Positions 25,797 to 34,521 of a DNA stretch of 64,000 bases are shown piece by piece. Numbering within the stretch: position 1 is the stretch's first letter; each line of letters starts with the position of its first letter. Position numbers and translations under genes: made by a program. The DNA lies in NCBI RefSeq assembly GCF_002205645.1, contig NZ_NIOF01000002.1, forward strand, positions 1 to 64,000, in the 5' to 3' direction. The DNA is from Roseateles aquatilis. GTDB taxonomy: Bacteria; Pseudomonadota; Gammaproteobacteria; Burkholderiales; Burkholderiaceae_C. The notes under the pieces are model-generated. The model made no database searches. It was given only the letters and a program-made list of their open reading frames with translations, and had not been told where the DNA came from.

Positions 25797-26102
25797 ATGC
25801 GAGTTTTCCTGGACGATGAGCGGAGCACTCCGGCGGGTTGGGTCCGAGCCTATTGGCCGGATGAGGTGATCGACCTGCTCGGAACAGGCAGGGTGGTGGA
25901 GCTCAGTCTCGATCACGACCTGGGAAACGACGAGCGCGGGACGGGGTATGACGTGGTGCTCTGGATCGAGGAGGCCGTGGCACTTCATGGCTTCCAGCCA
26001 CCCCTCATCCGGGTCCATTCCGCCAATTCGTCGGCCCGAGAGAAGATGGAAGCCGGCATTCGGTCCATTGAGCGACTGGTACGGGAGCGGCTCGTCGGAT
26101 GA
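25797..26102 (+). CDS. Cyclic-phosphate-processing receiver-like (cREC) small protein
   Basis: Stand-alone receiver-like protein of 101 residues. It opens with MRVFLDDERSTPAGWVRAYW, carrying a paired acidic pocket (LDDER). LSLDHDLGNDERGTGYDVVLW follows, then PPLIRVHSANSSAREKMEAGI. The conserved LDDER, DHDLG and VHSAN blocks match the family named cREC in comparative work on bacterial conflict and RNA-repair systems. I assign it by pattern only. Its stop lies in the same frame just before a small membrane protein gene, suggesting a two-gene unit. The surrounding 23-30 kb region is accessory DNA. Confidence 0.65.
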   Translation: MRVFLDDERSTPAGWVRAYWPDEVIDLLGTGRVVELSLDHDLGNDERGTGYDVVLWIEEAVALHGFQPPLIRVHSANSSAREKMEAGIRSIERLVRERLVG

Positions 26103-26117
26103 CGGCCTTATATCAGC

Positions 26118-26369
26118 TTGGCGATATGCGCCTTGCTGGCGCTGGCGAATTGGCCGGGGTTGATGCGCGCGATGAGGAGCCGGGGTTCGTTCTCCTTCGC
26201 GCCCCCCTTCCTCGTTGGCGCTCTTGCCAGCCTCCTGCTCGCATTGCATCCGGGGGAGGGGGCGAATGCCTATTGGTGGATACCGTTGCTGCTCGATCCA
26301 AGCATTGCATTTGCTCTATGGGGCGGCGTGCTCAATCACCTGAAGCGCCGCGTTCAGCGCAGGCGCTGA
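26118..26369 (+). CDS. Small membrane protein downstream of the cREC gene
   Basis: Up to 83 residues with two to three hydrophobic helices (AICALLALANWPGLM, FAPPFLVGALASLLLAL, YWWIPLLLDPSIAFALWGGVL) and a basic end (LKRRVQRRR). It continues in the same frame after the cREC stop. The only nearby start is a TTG at 26118, 15 bases past that stop, so it would depend on translational coupling. No family was recognised. An overlapping frame starting at the ATG inside the cREC stop (26099) is longer but has no hydrophobic or family pattern and was not preferred. Confidence 0.42.
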   Translation: MAICALLALANWPGLMRAMRSRGSFSFAPPFLVGALASLLLALHPGEGANAYWWIPLLLDPSIAFALWGGVLNHLKRRVQRRR

Positions 26370-26436
26370 CGAAGAGTGGCGGAACGCGGTCAGGTCGACC
26401 CCGCGCCTGGTCAGATGGCCGCGCCACCAAGACACA

Positions 26437-27315
26437 TCACGAAGTGCCCGGCGTCGCTCCTTCAGGGGCCTTCATCTCCTGCAAAAACCTCAACACCCGC
26501 CGCTTCGCATCTTCCCGCGCCTCTGGATTCGGCGCCGTGGTGACACCCTGTCCCGGATGCACGCCATTGGGCACCTCGGTCCTTACTCGCTGGCGCGTGA
26601 TGCCCGGGTTGTCGAAGTCGTGGTACGTGCCGGGATAGGTGACGATCTCCATCGGACCGCCACGCGCGCGCACCGCGGCGGTGAGCGCCTCGCAGGGCGC
26701 GGCCGGAGTCCAATCGTCCGATTCGCCGATGAGGACGAGCAGCGGCGCGTACGGATCGAACGCTGCGGGCCGCTTGGCCGCGGCCGAGCAGCCCGGATAG
26801 AACGCCACTGCGCGGGCGAAACCCGCGTCCTGCGTCGGTCGCCGCTTGATCGTCGCGAGCACCGTGCTGCCGCCATGCGACCAGCCGAGCACCGCCACCT
26901 GCTTCGCATCGATGTCGCTTCGCGCTCGCATGAACGCGAGGGCCGCATAGGCATCGCCCGCGCGGTCGACGTCCTTCAGCGAGCGCTCGGCGTACTTCTG
27001 CGTGCAGATCTCCTTGACCCCGCGCGAGGTGAAGCTGTCGAGCATGAGCGCCACGTAGCCGTTGGCCGCGAGCAAGTCGCCCCACATGAGGTGGCGTGCA
27101 TTCAGGGCGCCGCTGCGTGCATAGGCGCCGCCGCAGCCGTGCAGCATGACGACCGCGGGATGCGGCCCCGGCGTGGCGGGCTCGAACAGATAGGCCACGA
27201 GTGGCGCGGGTGACGAAGACAGCCCGGCCGTGGGGACCGCGACCTGAATCGGCTCCGCGCGTGCCAGCGTGACGGCGGCGAGAAGGAGAAATGCGGTGAG
27301 CAAGCGACTTGTCAT
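26437..27315 (-). CDS. Secreted dienelactone-hydrolase-like alpha/beta hydrolase
   Basis: Predicted periplasmic enzyme of 292 residues. A signal peptide (TSRLLTAFLLLAAVTLARA) precedes an alpha/beta-hydrolase core: PAVVMLHGCGGAYARSGALN with an oxyanion HG, the nucleophile in GWSHGGSTVLA, an aspartate in LIGESDDWTPAAPCEAL, and the histidine in YPGTYHDFDNPG. The HGCGG and DDWTPA blocks are typical of the dienelactone hydrolase family proteins with export signals. The natural substrate is unknown. The stop is read across a Pro/Ala/Gly-rich tail. It is not in an operon with its neighbours. Confidence 0.85.
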   Translation of the reverse strand: MTSRLLTAFLLLAAVTLARAEPIQVAVPTAGLSSSPAPLVAYLFEPATPGPHPAVVMLHGCGGAYARSGALNARHLMWGDLLAANGYVALMLDSFTSRGVKEICTQKYAERSLKDVDRAGDAYAALAFMRARSDIDAKQVAVLGWSHGGSTVLATIKRRPTQDAGFARAVAFYPGCSAAAKRPAAFDPYAPLLVLIGESDDWTPAAPCEALTAAVRARGGPMEIVTYPGTYHDFDNPGITRQRVRTEVPNGVHPGQGVTTAPNPEAREDAKRRVLRFLQEMKAPEGATPGTS

Positions 27316-27471
27316 GTGTGCTTCAGATCGTTGGGTCGGCGTGCCATGGGGCACACGCCCGCAAGCATCGCAAATGCGCATGGTGGGGCGTGTGTGTTGC
27401 GACTCGATTGCCGTCGGGCGCCTTCGCCATGAATCGGCGAGAGGGCGATCGCGGCGCCCCTCGTGTGCGCG

Positions 27472-27921
27472 TCAGAAGGCGCTCTTGACGACGCCCCCGT
27501 CTACCCGAAGTGCCGCACCCGTGGTCGCCGATGCCACCGGGCTCGCCACATAGGCCACGAGCGACGCCACCTCCTGCGGCGACGCGAACCGCTTGATCAA
27601 CGAAGTGGGGCGCATGTTCTCGAAGAATTCCGCTTCCACTTGCTCGAAGCTTTTGTCGCTCGACCGCGCCATGCCTTCGACGAAGTCGCCGACGCCGCGC
27701 GATTTCGTGGGGCCAGGCAACACGCCAGAGGGATCCAGCTCCGTCCGCACGAGCGGCTGTTGAAGCGAGACGGGCAACTGTTCCAGGTCGGTGCCGATCT
27801 GCAGCTTGCCGGCGCTGTGCAAGCCGACGCGCCAGGTCTCCGCCATTACGGCGACGGGCCCGACGGTCAAGGCAACGACAACGGCGGCCTGAAGGATCGA
27901 TCTGAATGCGTGGCGGGCCAT
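27472..27921 (-). pseudogene. SDR C-terminal fragment fused to an unrelated signal peptide
   Basis: The last 85-90 codons read GVLPGPTKSRGVGDFVEGMA to VASPVASATTGAALRVDGG, the unmistakable end of a classical SDR: the PG motif, KRFASPQEVASLVAYVASP and the final GAALRVDGG. The N-terminal cofactor and catalytic parts are absent. In frame upstream is a different start, MARHAFRSILQAAVVVALTV with an AMA-E cleavage site, and about 35 linker residues. It appears to be a deletion junction joining the head of a secreted protein to the tail of an SDR. A working enzyme is not possible; a short exported product is conceivable. Confidence 0.65.
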
Positions 27922-28025
27922 GATTCCCGTTTTCGGAGGAGTTGCGATTTGCGATGAAGTTGAGCTCTGCCGAAAATCAATGCCATACATCGTCACGGTG
28001 GCGAGGAGCTCGCACGGAGCTTGCA

Positions 28026-30236
28026 TCAGACGGTTTGGTGCCAAGACAGAACTTCATCCAGGATGGCTCGCCTGACGATGTTTGCGTCCTTGCCACGAAT
28101 TAGGAAATCGATGATCGCTCCTTTTGGCGCGAGGATTGAATAGATGTCAATCGCGCTCAATCGCCATCTTGTGATGAGCGTGTCACCGCCATTGAGCATC
28201 TCGGTTCGTGTCGCCATTGCCTCTCGATTTTTGTATGCAATTTGGACGTAGGAATCATGCGTCTCCACGATCTTTGAAATCCGTCCGGCCTCCCGGATGT
28301 CGATTCCCTGCGCTGCTCTGATCATGAGGCGAAAATTGATCTCCAGCCCTGAGTCCGAATAGTCGTACGTCGCCGGGGATATGAGATCCAAGTTCCCGGT
28401 GCTCTTGTAGGCGAGCTCCAACCTGTCCATCTGATATTCAATCATCGCTTCGGGTCGCTCGTGAAACAGGCGCCTGTGCTTTGCCGACAGCTTGAGCAAG
28501 GTCTGCATTACAAGCAGCTTGTCACAGTCGGTTCCGATCAATACTTCGGCAGCCCGAAGGCGACGCTCGGGATCTGTCGTTTTCAACGCACGGACTAAAA
28601 CTTCGCGTACTCGATCAGGAGCGACACGCCAAATCAGCATGCAACGATCTGACGATATGCCAAGCCCATCCAAGTAACGCGTGAGCATCGAGGAAAGCAT
28701 TTCCATGCACGGATTTCCCAGCGATGCAATGAGAGTCCGCAGAGCTTGCTCTTGGGGTTGTCCCGCTGATTCCAGAATTACTTCGAGCAATTTGGTGTTC
28801 AGCGCGTCATGGATGGCGCATTGAACGTCGGTTCTGTCTGCAATGTGCAGTAACCCTCGCGCTGCTACAAGGCGATCCGCGGTACGGCGCTTGAGCATTG
28901 CGACTAGATGCGGAACCGCGGCTTGTCGTTCGATTGCTAGGCGTGATAGCGCCAGGATCTCGGCGTTCATTTCCCTATCTGCATTGATTTCAATTCTGAG
29001 AATCAACGCGGCCAGGGCGCCCGCGCCGCCGAGGTGGATATTATCGAGCGCAATACGATCGTCTACGTGGGCGACTACCGCCTCTGCTGTGACCGGGCTT
29101 TTTGGGAAGTTGGCGACGAGGAGTTTCAATGCAATTCGTCTGCATTCTCGTGTCGAGTTTGAATCAGCCAAGCATTGCTCTATGGGGCCGATTGAAGAGT
29201 CTGTGAGATGCTCAAACTTCAGCAGTGCGCGCAGTGCAACTTCTTTGGAGGATGGGTCGCCAAGCCTGATCAATTGTTGATAGAGATGTTCTCTATTTGG
29301 CACTGGAATCGTCGAAAAACTTGGATCCGCTTTCACGAGCGCCACCAGATTTTCGAGGGCAAGCTTTACATGGTCAACATTCGATTCCAGCCTGTCGACG
29401 CCCGACTTGATTTCTGTCGATGAGTTGGCTATTCCGGAAATTTCTGCGCGAAGCTCTTCTTGTCGGAGTAGATTTGTCGCCCCGTCTTGGATGATCTTCA
29501 GCGCCGATAATTCTGACAGAAGGTCCTCTTGATTTTGCTCGATAGTGCGAATTGCATCTAGAACGGTTGTACCCAGGGTCGTGGTGGACTGGCCAATAGA
29601 GAACAGATATGAGACGGTCGTTTCGTGACGACTTGTGCTCTTGATCAGCTGTGCAAATTTGGAGAAAACCAGATCTCCGAAGCTCTGTGATTGTTGATTT
29701 CCAGCGATCAGAATGCGCCCGTTCGCGGCGTCCTGAAATAAGATGGGGATTTCATGCGGAAGGCGATTTGTCAATTCAGCCAAGACTCCGCTGAACGAAA
29801 GGCTGACTTCGGTATTTGGCTCTGTGGGAGTAAATCCAGACAGCTCGGCGGATCCTTGTAGTACGCTCTTGATATGTCGGTCAATTGGCGAGTCTTTTAG
29901 TTTTACTTCAACTTCCTGTGCCTCCGTACGAACGTTCTTCGCAACCGAAGTGAACTCCTTGATCAATTCGCCAACGTACGTCGGGCCGTGCAAGGCGTGT
30001 GATGGCCAAGGGGCTTCCAGCGTCGGTCGGATTGCATCGAATATTTCCAATGAAGCTTCCGCCCATGAAATGCGCAGTGCGCGCATCAGATCTTCATTTG
30101 GCGGGAACTTCCTCAGTCCGAGACTGTCTTGAATCATCGATGCGATGCGGTCGCGCTTCGGGCGAAACCTCTCCAGCTTTGAGGCCGCCAGCATCAGTCC
30201 AACAATCTTTTGAACAAACGATATGGTTTCGTTCAT
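28026..30236 (-). CDS. Large orphan protein, possible helical-repeat architecture
   Basis: Uncharacterised soluble protein of 736 residues. The DNA is clearly AT-richer than the neighbours, with Ile, Ser, Asn and Leu codons rare elsewhere in the window. The N-terminal 80 residues are helical (MNETISFVQKIVGLMLAAS, then MRALRISWAEASLEIFDAIR). Residues about 215-310 look like a coiled coil. Residues about 320-600 show repeated helix pairs such as DPSSKEVALRALLKFEHL, ECRRIALKLLVANFP and PERRLRAAEVLIG, suggesting HEAT-type repeats. The C-terminal 130 residues form a separate domain. No Walker, nuclease or protease motif and no membrane segment was seen. The composition and neighbourhood suggest horizontal transfer; a conflict or phage-related role is only a guess. 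Confidence 0.75.
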   Translation of the reverse strand: MNETISFVQKIVGLMLAASKLERFRPKRDRIASMIQDSLGLRKFPPNEDLMRALRISWAEASLEIFDAIRPTLEAPWPSHALHGPTYVGELIKEFTSVAKNVRTEAQEVEVKLKDSPIDRHIKSVLQGSAELSGFTPTEPNTEVSLSFSGVLAELTNRLPHEIPILFQDAANGRILIAGNQQSQSFGDLVFSKFAQLIKSTSRHETTVSYLFSIGQSTTTLGTTVLDAIRTIEQNQEDLLSELSALKIIQDGATNLLRQEELRAEISGIANSSTEIKSGVDRLESNVDHVKLALENLVALVKADPSFSTIPVPNREHLYQQLIRLGDPSSKEVALRALLKFEHLTDSSIGPIEQCLADSNSTRECRRIALKLLVANFPKSPVTAEAVVAHVDDRIALDNIHLGGAGALAALILRIEINADREMNAEILALSRLAIERQAAVPHLVAMLKRRTADRLVAARGLLHIADRTDVQCAIHDALNTKLLEVILESAGQPQEQALRTLIASLGNPCMEMLSSMLTRYLDGLGISSDRCMLIWRVAPDRVREVLVRALKTTDPERRLRAAEVLIGTDCDKLLVMQTLLKLSAKHRRLFHERPEAMIEYQMDRLELAYKSTGNLDLISPATYDYSDSGLEINFRLMIRAAQGIDIREAGRISKIVETHDSYVQIAYKNREAMATRTEMLNGGDTLITRWRLSAIDIYSILAPKGAIIDFLIRGKDANIVRRAILDEVLSWHQTV

Positions 30237-30531
30237 TTATGTCTTCAGATTGAGCAATTGATGGTCGGCGCGATACGGCTGAAATGAGCCGAGGCGGGGC
30301 CTTCGGGCGGCCCCACAAGAGGCTGGACAGGTCTGAAGACATGGCGGTCCATGACTCCCTTTCCGGAGGAACGGCAATTCGTGGCGGAGATAGGCGCTCG
30401 GCAACGCATGCTACCGATGGGTGGCCGATCCGCAACCGAAGGAATCTTCCGAAAAGCTGGCCCGCAGGTGAAGCCTCGGTTAACCCCAACGATCCCGAGC
30501 CTCCGGCGGTTAGAGTCGAGCATCCAACAAG
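30237..30531. other. Intergenic region with a GC hairpin
   Basis: The flanking genes diverge. GGGGCC and GGCCCC (30296-30314) can form a six-base hairpin with no T-run. The minus strand carries an open frame ending in a Pro/Gly-rich stretch; this has the look of a dispersed intergenic repeat rather than a gene, but the copy number cannot be tested here. Confidence 0.35.
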
Positions 30532-31755
30532 ATGACTCAAGGGAGGGCCGCCTTGAACGTCGTGCGACGAATCCAGACCTTCAACGCCGGGCGCGACCCC
30601 GAGCGCCTGCAGCTGAAGTACCAGGCCCTGCGCGGCAGCACGTTCAGATTCCTGCGCGGCACCTGTCACCTGTTCTATGAACGCCTGCCGCGCGGCGACG
30701 TCTTCAAGACGGCGCCGGCCGTCTGGGTCTGCGGCGATCTGCATTTGGAGAACGTCGGCAGCTACAAGGCGGACAACCGGCTCACCTACTTCGATCTGAA
30801 TGACTTCGACGAGGCCGCGCTGGCTCCGGCTTCCTTCGATCTGGTGCGTTACCTGAGCAGCATCCGCATCGCCGCCGAGGAATTGGCCATCGGCCCCGAT
30901 GACGCACAGGCGCTGTGCCAACGCTTCCTGGATGCCTACGCCGGGGCGCTGGCTGCCGGCAAGGCCTACTGGGTCGAGCGCGATACCGCCAGCGGCCTGG
31001 TGCGCGACCTGCTGGAAGGCTTGCGCGGGCGCCAGCGCGCGGCGTTCCTCGATGCCCGCAGCGCGATGGGCAAGGGCCGCCAGCGGGTGCTGAAGATCGA
31101 CGGCAAGCGCGCGCTGCCCGTCAGCCCGGTGCAGCGCGAGCTGATCACCGCCTTCATGCACGGGTTCGCGCATTCGCAGCCCAACGCGAGCTTCTACAAG
31201 GTGCTGGACGTGGCGCGGCGCATCGCCGGCACCGGCAGCCTCGGCGTGGACCGGTACGCGATCCTGGTCGAAGGCAAGGGCTCGCCCGACGGCAATTACC
31301 TGCTCGACTTGAAGCAGGCATTGCCGTCCTGCCTGATCCCGCACTTGAGGCTGCCCCAGCCGGCATGGAGCACCGAGGCCTGCCGCGTCGTGGCGTTGCA
31401 GCGGCGGGAGCAGGCGGTGTCGATGGCCTTCCTGCAGCCGGTGATGATGGACGACCGGCCCTATGTGCTGCGCGGCCTGCAGCCGAGCGAGGACCGCGTG
31501 GCGCTGAGCGGCTCGCCCCGGGGCAGGGCGGGGCTGGCCGACCTGGTCGAGGTGACCGGCCGCATCGTCGCCTGGGCGCAGTTGCGCAGCGCGGGGCGGC
31601 AAGGCTCCGCCACGGCCGACGAACTGATCGACTTCGCGCGCAAGCGCAAGTGGAAGGCGCAATTGCTGGACGCCTCGCAGGAATGCGTGGCGCGCCTGCA
31701 CGAGGACGCGACGATCTACAACGAAGCCTTCGACGACGGGGCCTTCCGTGTTTGA
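30532..31755 (+). CDS. DUF2252-family protein
   Basis: Cytoplasmic protein of 407 residues with the kinase/aminoglycoside-phosphotransferase-like signature of DUF2252: WVCGDLHLENVGSY, followed by LTYFDLNDFDEAALAP (acidic metal-binding part) and LVRYLSSIRIAA. KYQALRGSTFRFLRGTCHLFY near the start is also typical. The HxD-like GDLHLEN and DFD-like DLNDFD suggest phosphotransfer or nucleotide binding, but no substrate is known for the family. It overlaps the following SulP gene by eight bases, so the two are probably made together. Confidence 0.88.
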   Translation: MTQGRAALNVVRRIQTFNAGRDPERLQLKYQALRGSTFRFLRGTCHLFYERLPRGDVFKTAPAVWVCGDLHLENVGSYKADNRLTYFDLNDFDEAALAPASFDLVRYLSSIRIAAEELAIGPDDAQALCQRFLDAYAGALAAGKAYWVERDTASGLVRDLLEGLRGRQRAAFLDARSAMGKGRQRVLKIDGKRALPVSPVQRELITAFMHGFAHSQPNASFYKVLDVARRIAGTGSLGVDRYAILVEGKGSPDGNYLLDLKQALPSCLIPHLRLPQPAWSTEACRVVALQRREQAVSMAFLQPVMMDDRPYVLRGLQPSEDRVALSGSPRGRAGLADLVEVTGRIVAWAQLRSAGRQGSATADELIDFARKRKWKAQLLDASQECVARLHEDATIYNEAFDDGAFRV

Positions 31756-33403
31756 CGGGCAAGACCCGGCCCCGGGGACATCGGCGGCGCTCTGGCGCGA
31801 CCTCGGCGCGGGCCTGTGCATCGCCGGCCTGCTGTTGCCCGAGGCGGTGGCCTATGCGGGCCTGGCCCGCGTGCCGGTCACGCAGGCGCTGACGGCGGCC
31901 ATGGCCGGCCTGGCGCTGTATGCCGTCTTCGGGCGCAGCCGCTTCGCCATCGTCGCGCCGACCTCGTCCACCGCCAGCCTGGCCGCGGCGGCCGTGCTCT
32001 CCGTGGGCGGACCGGTGCCTTATGGCGAAGCCTTCCTGGCTCTGGTGCTGCTGGCGGGCCTGATGATGCTGGCGCTGGGGTACGCGCGGCAGGGCGCCTT
32101 GTCCGGTTTCGTCTCGCGCCCCGTGCTGCGCGGCTTCGCCTTCGCGCTGGCCATCACCATCGTGATCAAGCAGTTGCCCGATGCCTTGGGCCTTGTGCTT
32201 CCACCGGGCACCGGCGGCGACCCGCTGCATGTGCTGCTGTATGCCCTCTCACATCCGACGGCCTGGCACCTGCCGAGTCTGGCGGTGGCGCTGCTGGCCG
32301 GCGCCGTGGTCACCGTGCTGCGGCGTTGGCCGCAGGTGCCGGCGGCGATGCTGGTCATCGTGCTCGCCATCGTGGCGGCCTGGCAGTTGGGCATCACGAC
32401 GAGATTCGGCGTGGCCGAGGTGGGGGCCTTCCAGCGTCCGGGCCTGCACTTGAGCCTGCCCCGGTTGCCGCTGTCCGAATGGCTGCGGCTGGCCGAGCTG
32501 GCCTTCGGCCTGGTGGTGCTCGTGATCGCCGAATCGTGGGGCAGCATGCGCAGCCTGGCGCTGGCCCGCGGGGACACGCTGGACCCCAACCGCGAGCTGA
32601 TGGCGCTGGGCGCTTGCAACGTGGCCGCCGGGCTGCTGCAGGGCATGCCGGTGGGAGCGGGGTTCTCGGCCACCTCGGCCAACGCCGCGGCGGGCGCCGT
32701 CAGCCGCCTCGCCGGCGTGGTGGCGCTGATCGTCATCACGCTGGCGCTGGTGTTGGCCTTGCCGGCGCTGCATCTGCTGCCGCGGCCGGTGCTGGCGGTG
32801 GCCGTGATCAGCGCGTTGTGGCATGCGCTGAATCCGCGCCCGCTGCTGGACCTCTGGCGCATGAACCGGGACCGCGCGCTGCTCGTCGCCGCGGTGGCGG
32901 CGGTGCTCGTCCTGGGCGTGCTCTACGGCATGCTGGTGGCGATCGCGCTGTCGGTCGTCGGCGCGCTGCGGCGCTTCAGCCAGCCGGTCGTGCATGAGCT
33001 GGGCGAGCTGGGCGACACGCGGAACTTCGTGATGCTGGACGAGCATCACCCCGGCGCAACCGGTCTGCCCGGCCTGCTGATCCTGCGGCCCGAGGAGCCG
33101 CTGTTCTTCGCCAGCGCCGACCGCGTGGCGGCGGAGGTCCGCAGGCGCGTCGAGGGCCACGCGGCGCTGAACGTGCTGGTGCTGAGCCTGGAGGAGAGCG
33201 CCGACCTGGACAGCACCGCCGTCGAGTGCCTGCTGGAACTGGACCGGTGGCTGGCGGCGCGCGGCGTCCGCCTGGTGCTGTCACGCGTCAAGGAGCCCGT
33301 GCGGGCGCTGCTGGCGGGCTGGGATCCACACGGACTGGGCGACGAGGATCGGCTGTTCTGGAGCGTGGCGGACGCGGCCCGGCAGGCGCCAAAGAGCGCC
33401 TGA
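31748..33403 (+). CDS. SulP-family anion transporter with STAS domain
   Basis: Inner-membrane permease of 551 residues. It has at least ten hydrophobic helices in residues 15-420 (starting LGAGLCIAGLLLPEAVAYAGLARVP, the SulP signature). A C-terminal STAS domain occupies about residues 450-545, including LNVLVLSLEESADLDSTAVECL where Asp-Ser-Thr is the usual STAS regulatory loop. SulP proteins carry sulfate, bicarbonate or dicarboxylates; which one is not clear. The start is a GTG inside the DUF2252 gene. The tight coupling to DUF2252 is unusual and may signal a regulator or modifier of transport. Confidence 0.9.
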   Translation: MFDGQDPAPGTSAALWRDLGAGLCIAGLLLPEAVAYAGLARVPVTQALTAAMAGLALYAVFGRSRFAIVAPTSSTASLAAAAVLSVGGPVPYGEAFLALVLLAGLMMLALGYARQGALSGFVSRPVLRGFAFALAITIVIKQLPDALGLVLPPGTGGDPLHVLLYALSHPTAWHLPSLAVALLAGAVVTVLRRWPQVPAAMLVIVLAIVAAWQLGITTRFGVAEVGAFQRPGLHLSLPRLPLSEWLRLAELAFGLVVLVIAESWGSMRSLALARGDTLDPNRELMALGACNVAAGLLQGMPVGAGFSATSANAAAGAVSRLAGVVALIVITLALVLALPALHLLPRPVLAVAVISALWHALNPRPLLDLWRMNRDRALLVAAVAAVLVLGVLYGMLVAIALSVVGALRRFSQPVVHELGELGDTRNFVMLDEHHPGATGLPGLLILRPEEPLFFASADRVAAEVRRRVEGHAALNVLVLSLEESADLDSTAVECLLELDRWLAARGVRLVLSRVKEPVRALLAGWDPHGLGDEDRLFWSVADAARQAPKSA

Positions 33404-33477
33404 GCCCAGGTCGCTTCGACGCATCGTGCATGGCGCGCCGGTCCACCGTCGCCGCATCGGCGCTCCGTGGCGCCGGC

Positions 33478-34350
33478 TCAGGACGTCAGCACCTCCGTCG
33501 CCAGCACCTCGTAGAACGCCTGGACCATGCGCATCTCCCTGCGCTCGGCGAGGCACACGACGTGGGCATAGGTCCGCACCTGCGCGTCGCTGATGCGCAC
33601 CGCGTGCAGGCCGGGTCCCGGCACGTACTCGACCTCGGACACCGCCGCCACGCCTACGCCGCGCAGCACCGCCTCGCGGATGATCTCCCGGCTGCCGATC
33701 TCCATCACCACCTCGGGCTCGACATCCGCCGCCTTCAAGGCTGCCTCCAGCGCCTTGCGCGTGGTGGAGCCCTGCTCGCGCAGGATCAGCTTCTCGCCTT
33801 GCAGTTCCGTGGTCCGGATGCTGCGCCGGCGCGCGAAGCGATGCTCGCTGGAGCAGAAGATCAGCACGGGGTGCTCGCTGAACGGCATCGAGACGAACCG
33901 CCGGTCGCTGAAGGTCTGGGCCAGCACGCCGATGTCGGCGCGGTAGTCGAGCAGCCGGTCCAGCACGTCCTGGGAGTTGCCCGTGCTGATCGAGATCTTC
34001 ACGCCCGGGTAGCGCTGGTTGAAGGGCACCAGCATCTGCGTCACGTGATGCGGCCCGACGGCCGCGACGCGCAGGTGGCCTGAACGCAGTTCGCCCGCGT
34101 CGCCGAGCAACTCCACGGCCTCGGCCTCCAGGCTGAAGATCTGCCGCGACACCTGCAGCAGGCGCTCGCCGATCTCGGTCAGCCGCACCTGCCGGCCGCT
34201 GCGATGGAACAGCTCCACCTTGTAGCGCTCCTCCAGCAGGCCGACCTGCGTGGTGACGGTGGGTTGGCTGACATGCAGCTTCTCCGCCGCGCGCGTGAAG
34301 TTGCCGGCCGTGGCCACGGCGTGGAAGGAACGCAGCTGTGTCAATCGCAT
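33478..34350 (-). CDS. LysR-family regulator of the phosphonate operon (predicted)
   Basis: Regulator of 290 residues, normal LysR length. The N-terminal winged helix reads MRLTQLRSFHAVATAGNFTR, AAEKLHVSQPTVTTQVGLLE. The effector domain is of the CysB/CbbR-like shape (HLRVAAVGPHHVTQMLVPFN, DYRADIGVLAQ, LREQGSTTRKALEAAL). It is divergent from phnD with 171 bases between the starts, the classical arrangement for a LysR regulator and its target operon. Similar LysR proteins next to 2-aminoethylphosphonate genes activate them with the substrate as inducer; by analogy this one likely senses a phosphonate. Confidence 0.88.
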   Translation of the reverse strand: MRLTQLRSFHAVATAGNFTRAAEKLHVSQPTVTTQVGLLEERYKVELFHRSGRQVRLTEIGERLLQVSRQIFSLEAEAVELLGDAGELRSGHLRVAAVGPHHVTQMLVPFNQRYPGVKISISTGNSQDVLDRLLDYRADIGVLAQTFSDRRFVSMPFSEHPVLIFCSSEHRFARRRSIRTTELQGEKLILREQGSTTRKALEAALKAADVEPEVVMEIGSREIIREAVLRGVGVAAVSEVEYVPGPGLHAVRISDAQVRTYAHVVCLAERREMRMVQAFYEVLATEVLTS

Positions 34351-34521
34351 GAAGACCCCCTCTCGTTATCCCTTGGCAACTATAGAGCTGCTGAATGGAT
34401 CGGTGTAGAAACTTGAATTGGCTAAATGGTGCGTCAGCGCCGACAGTCGCTCCGTGCGTCACAGATCCGGCCAAACGGGCATGCGCATGCGGTACTGAAA
34501 AGACTTCAACCGGAGACAAAG

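Noticed and set aside
26099-26638. 180-codon frame starting inside the cREC stop codon
   Set aside because: It has a coupled ATG but no family or hydrophobic pattern and overlaps the convergent hydrolase gene; the membrane frame looked more protein-like.
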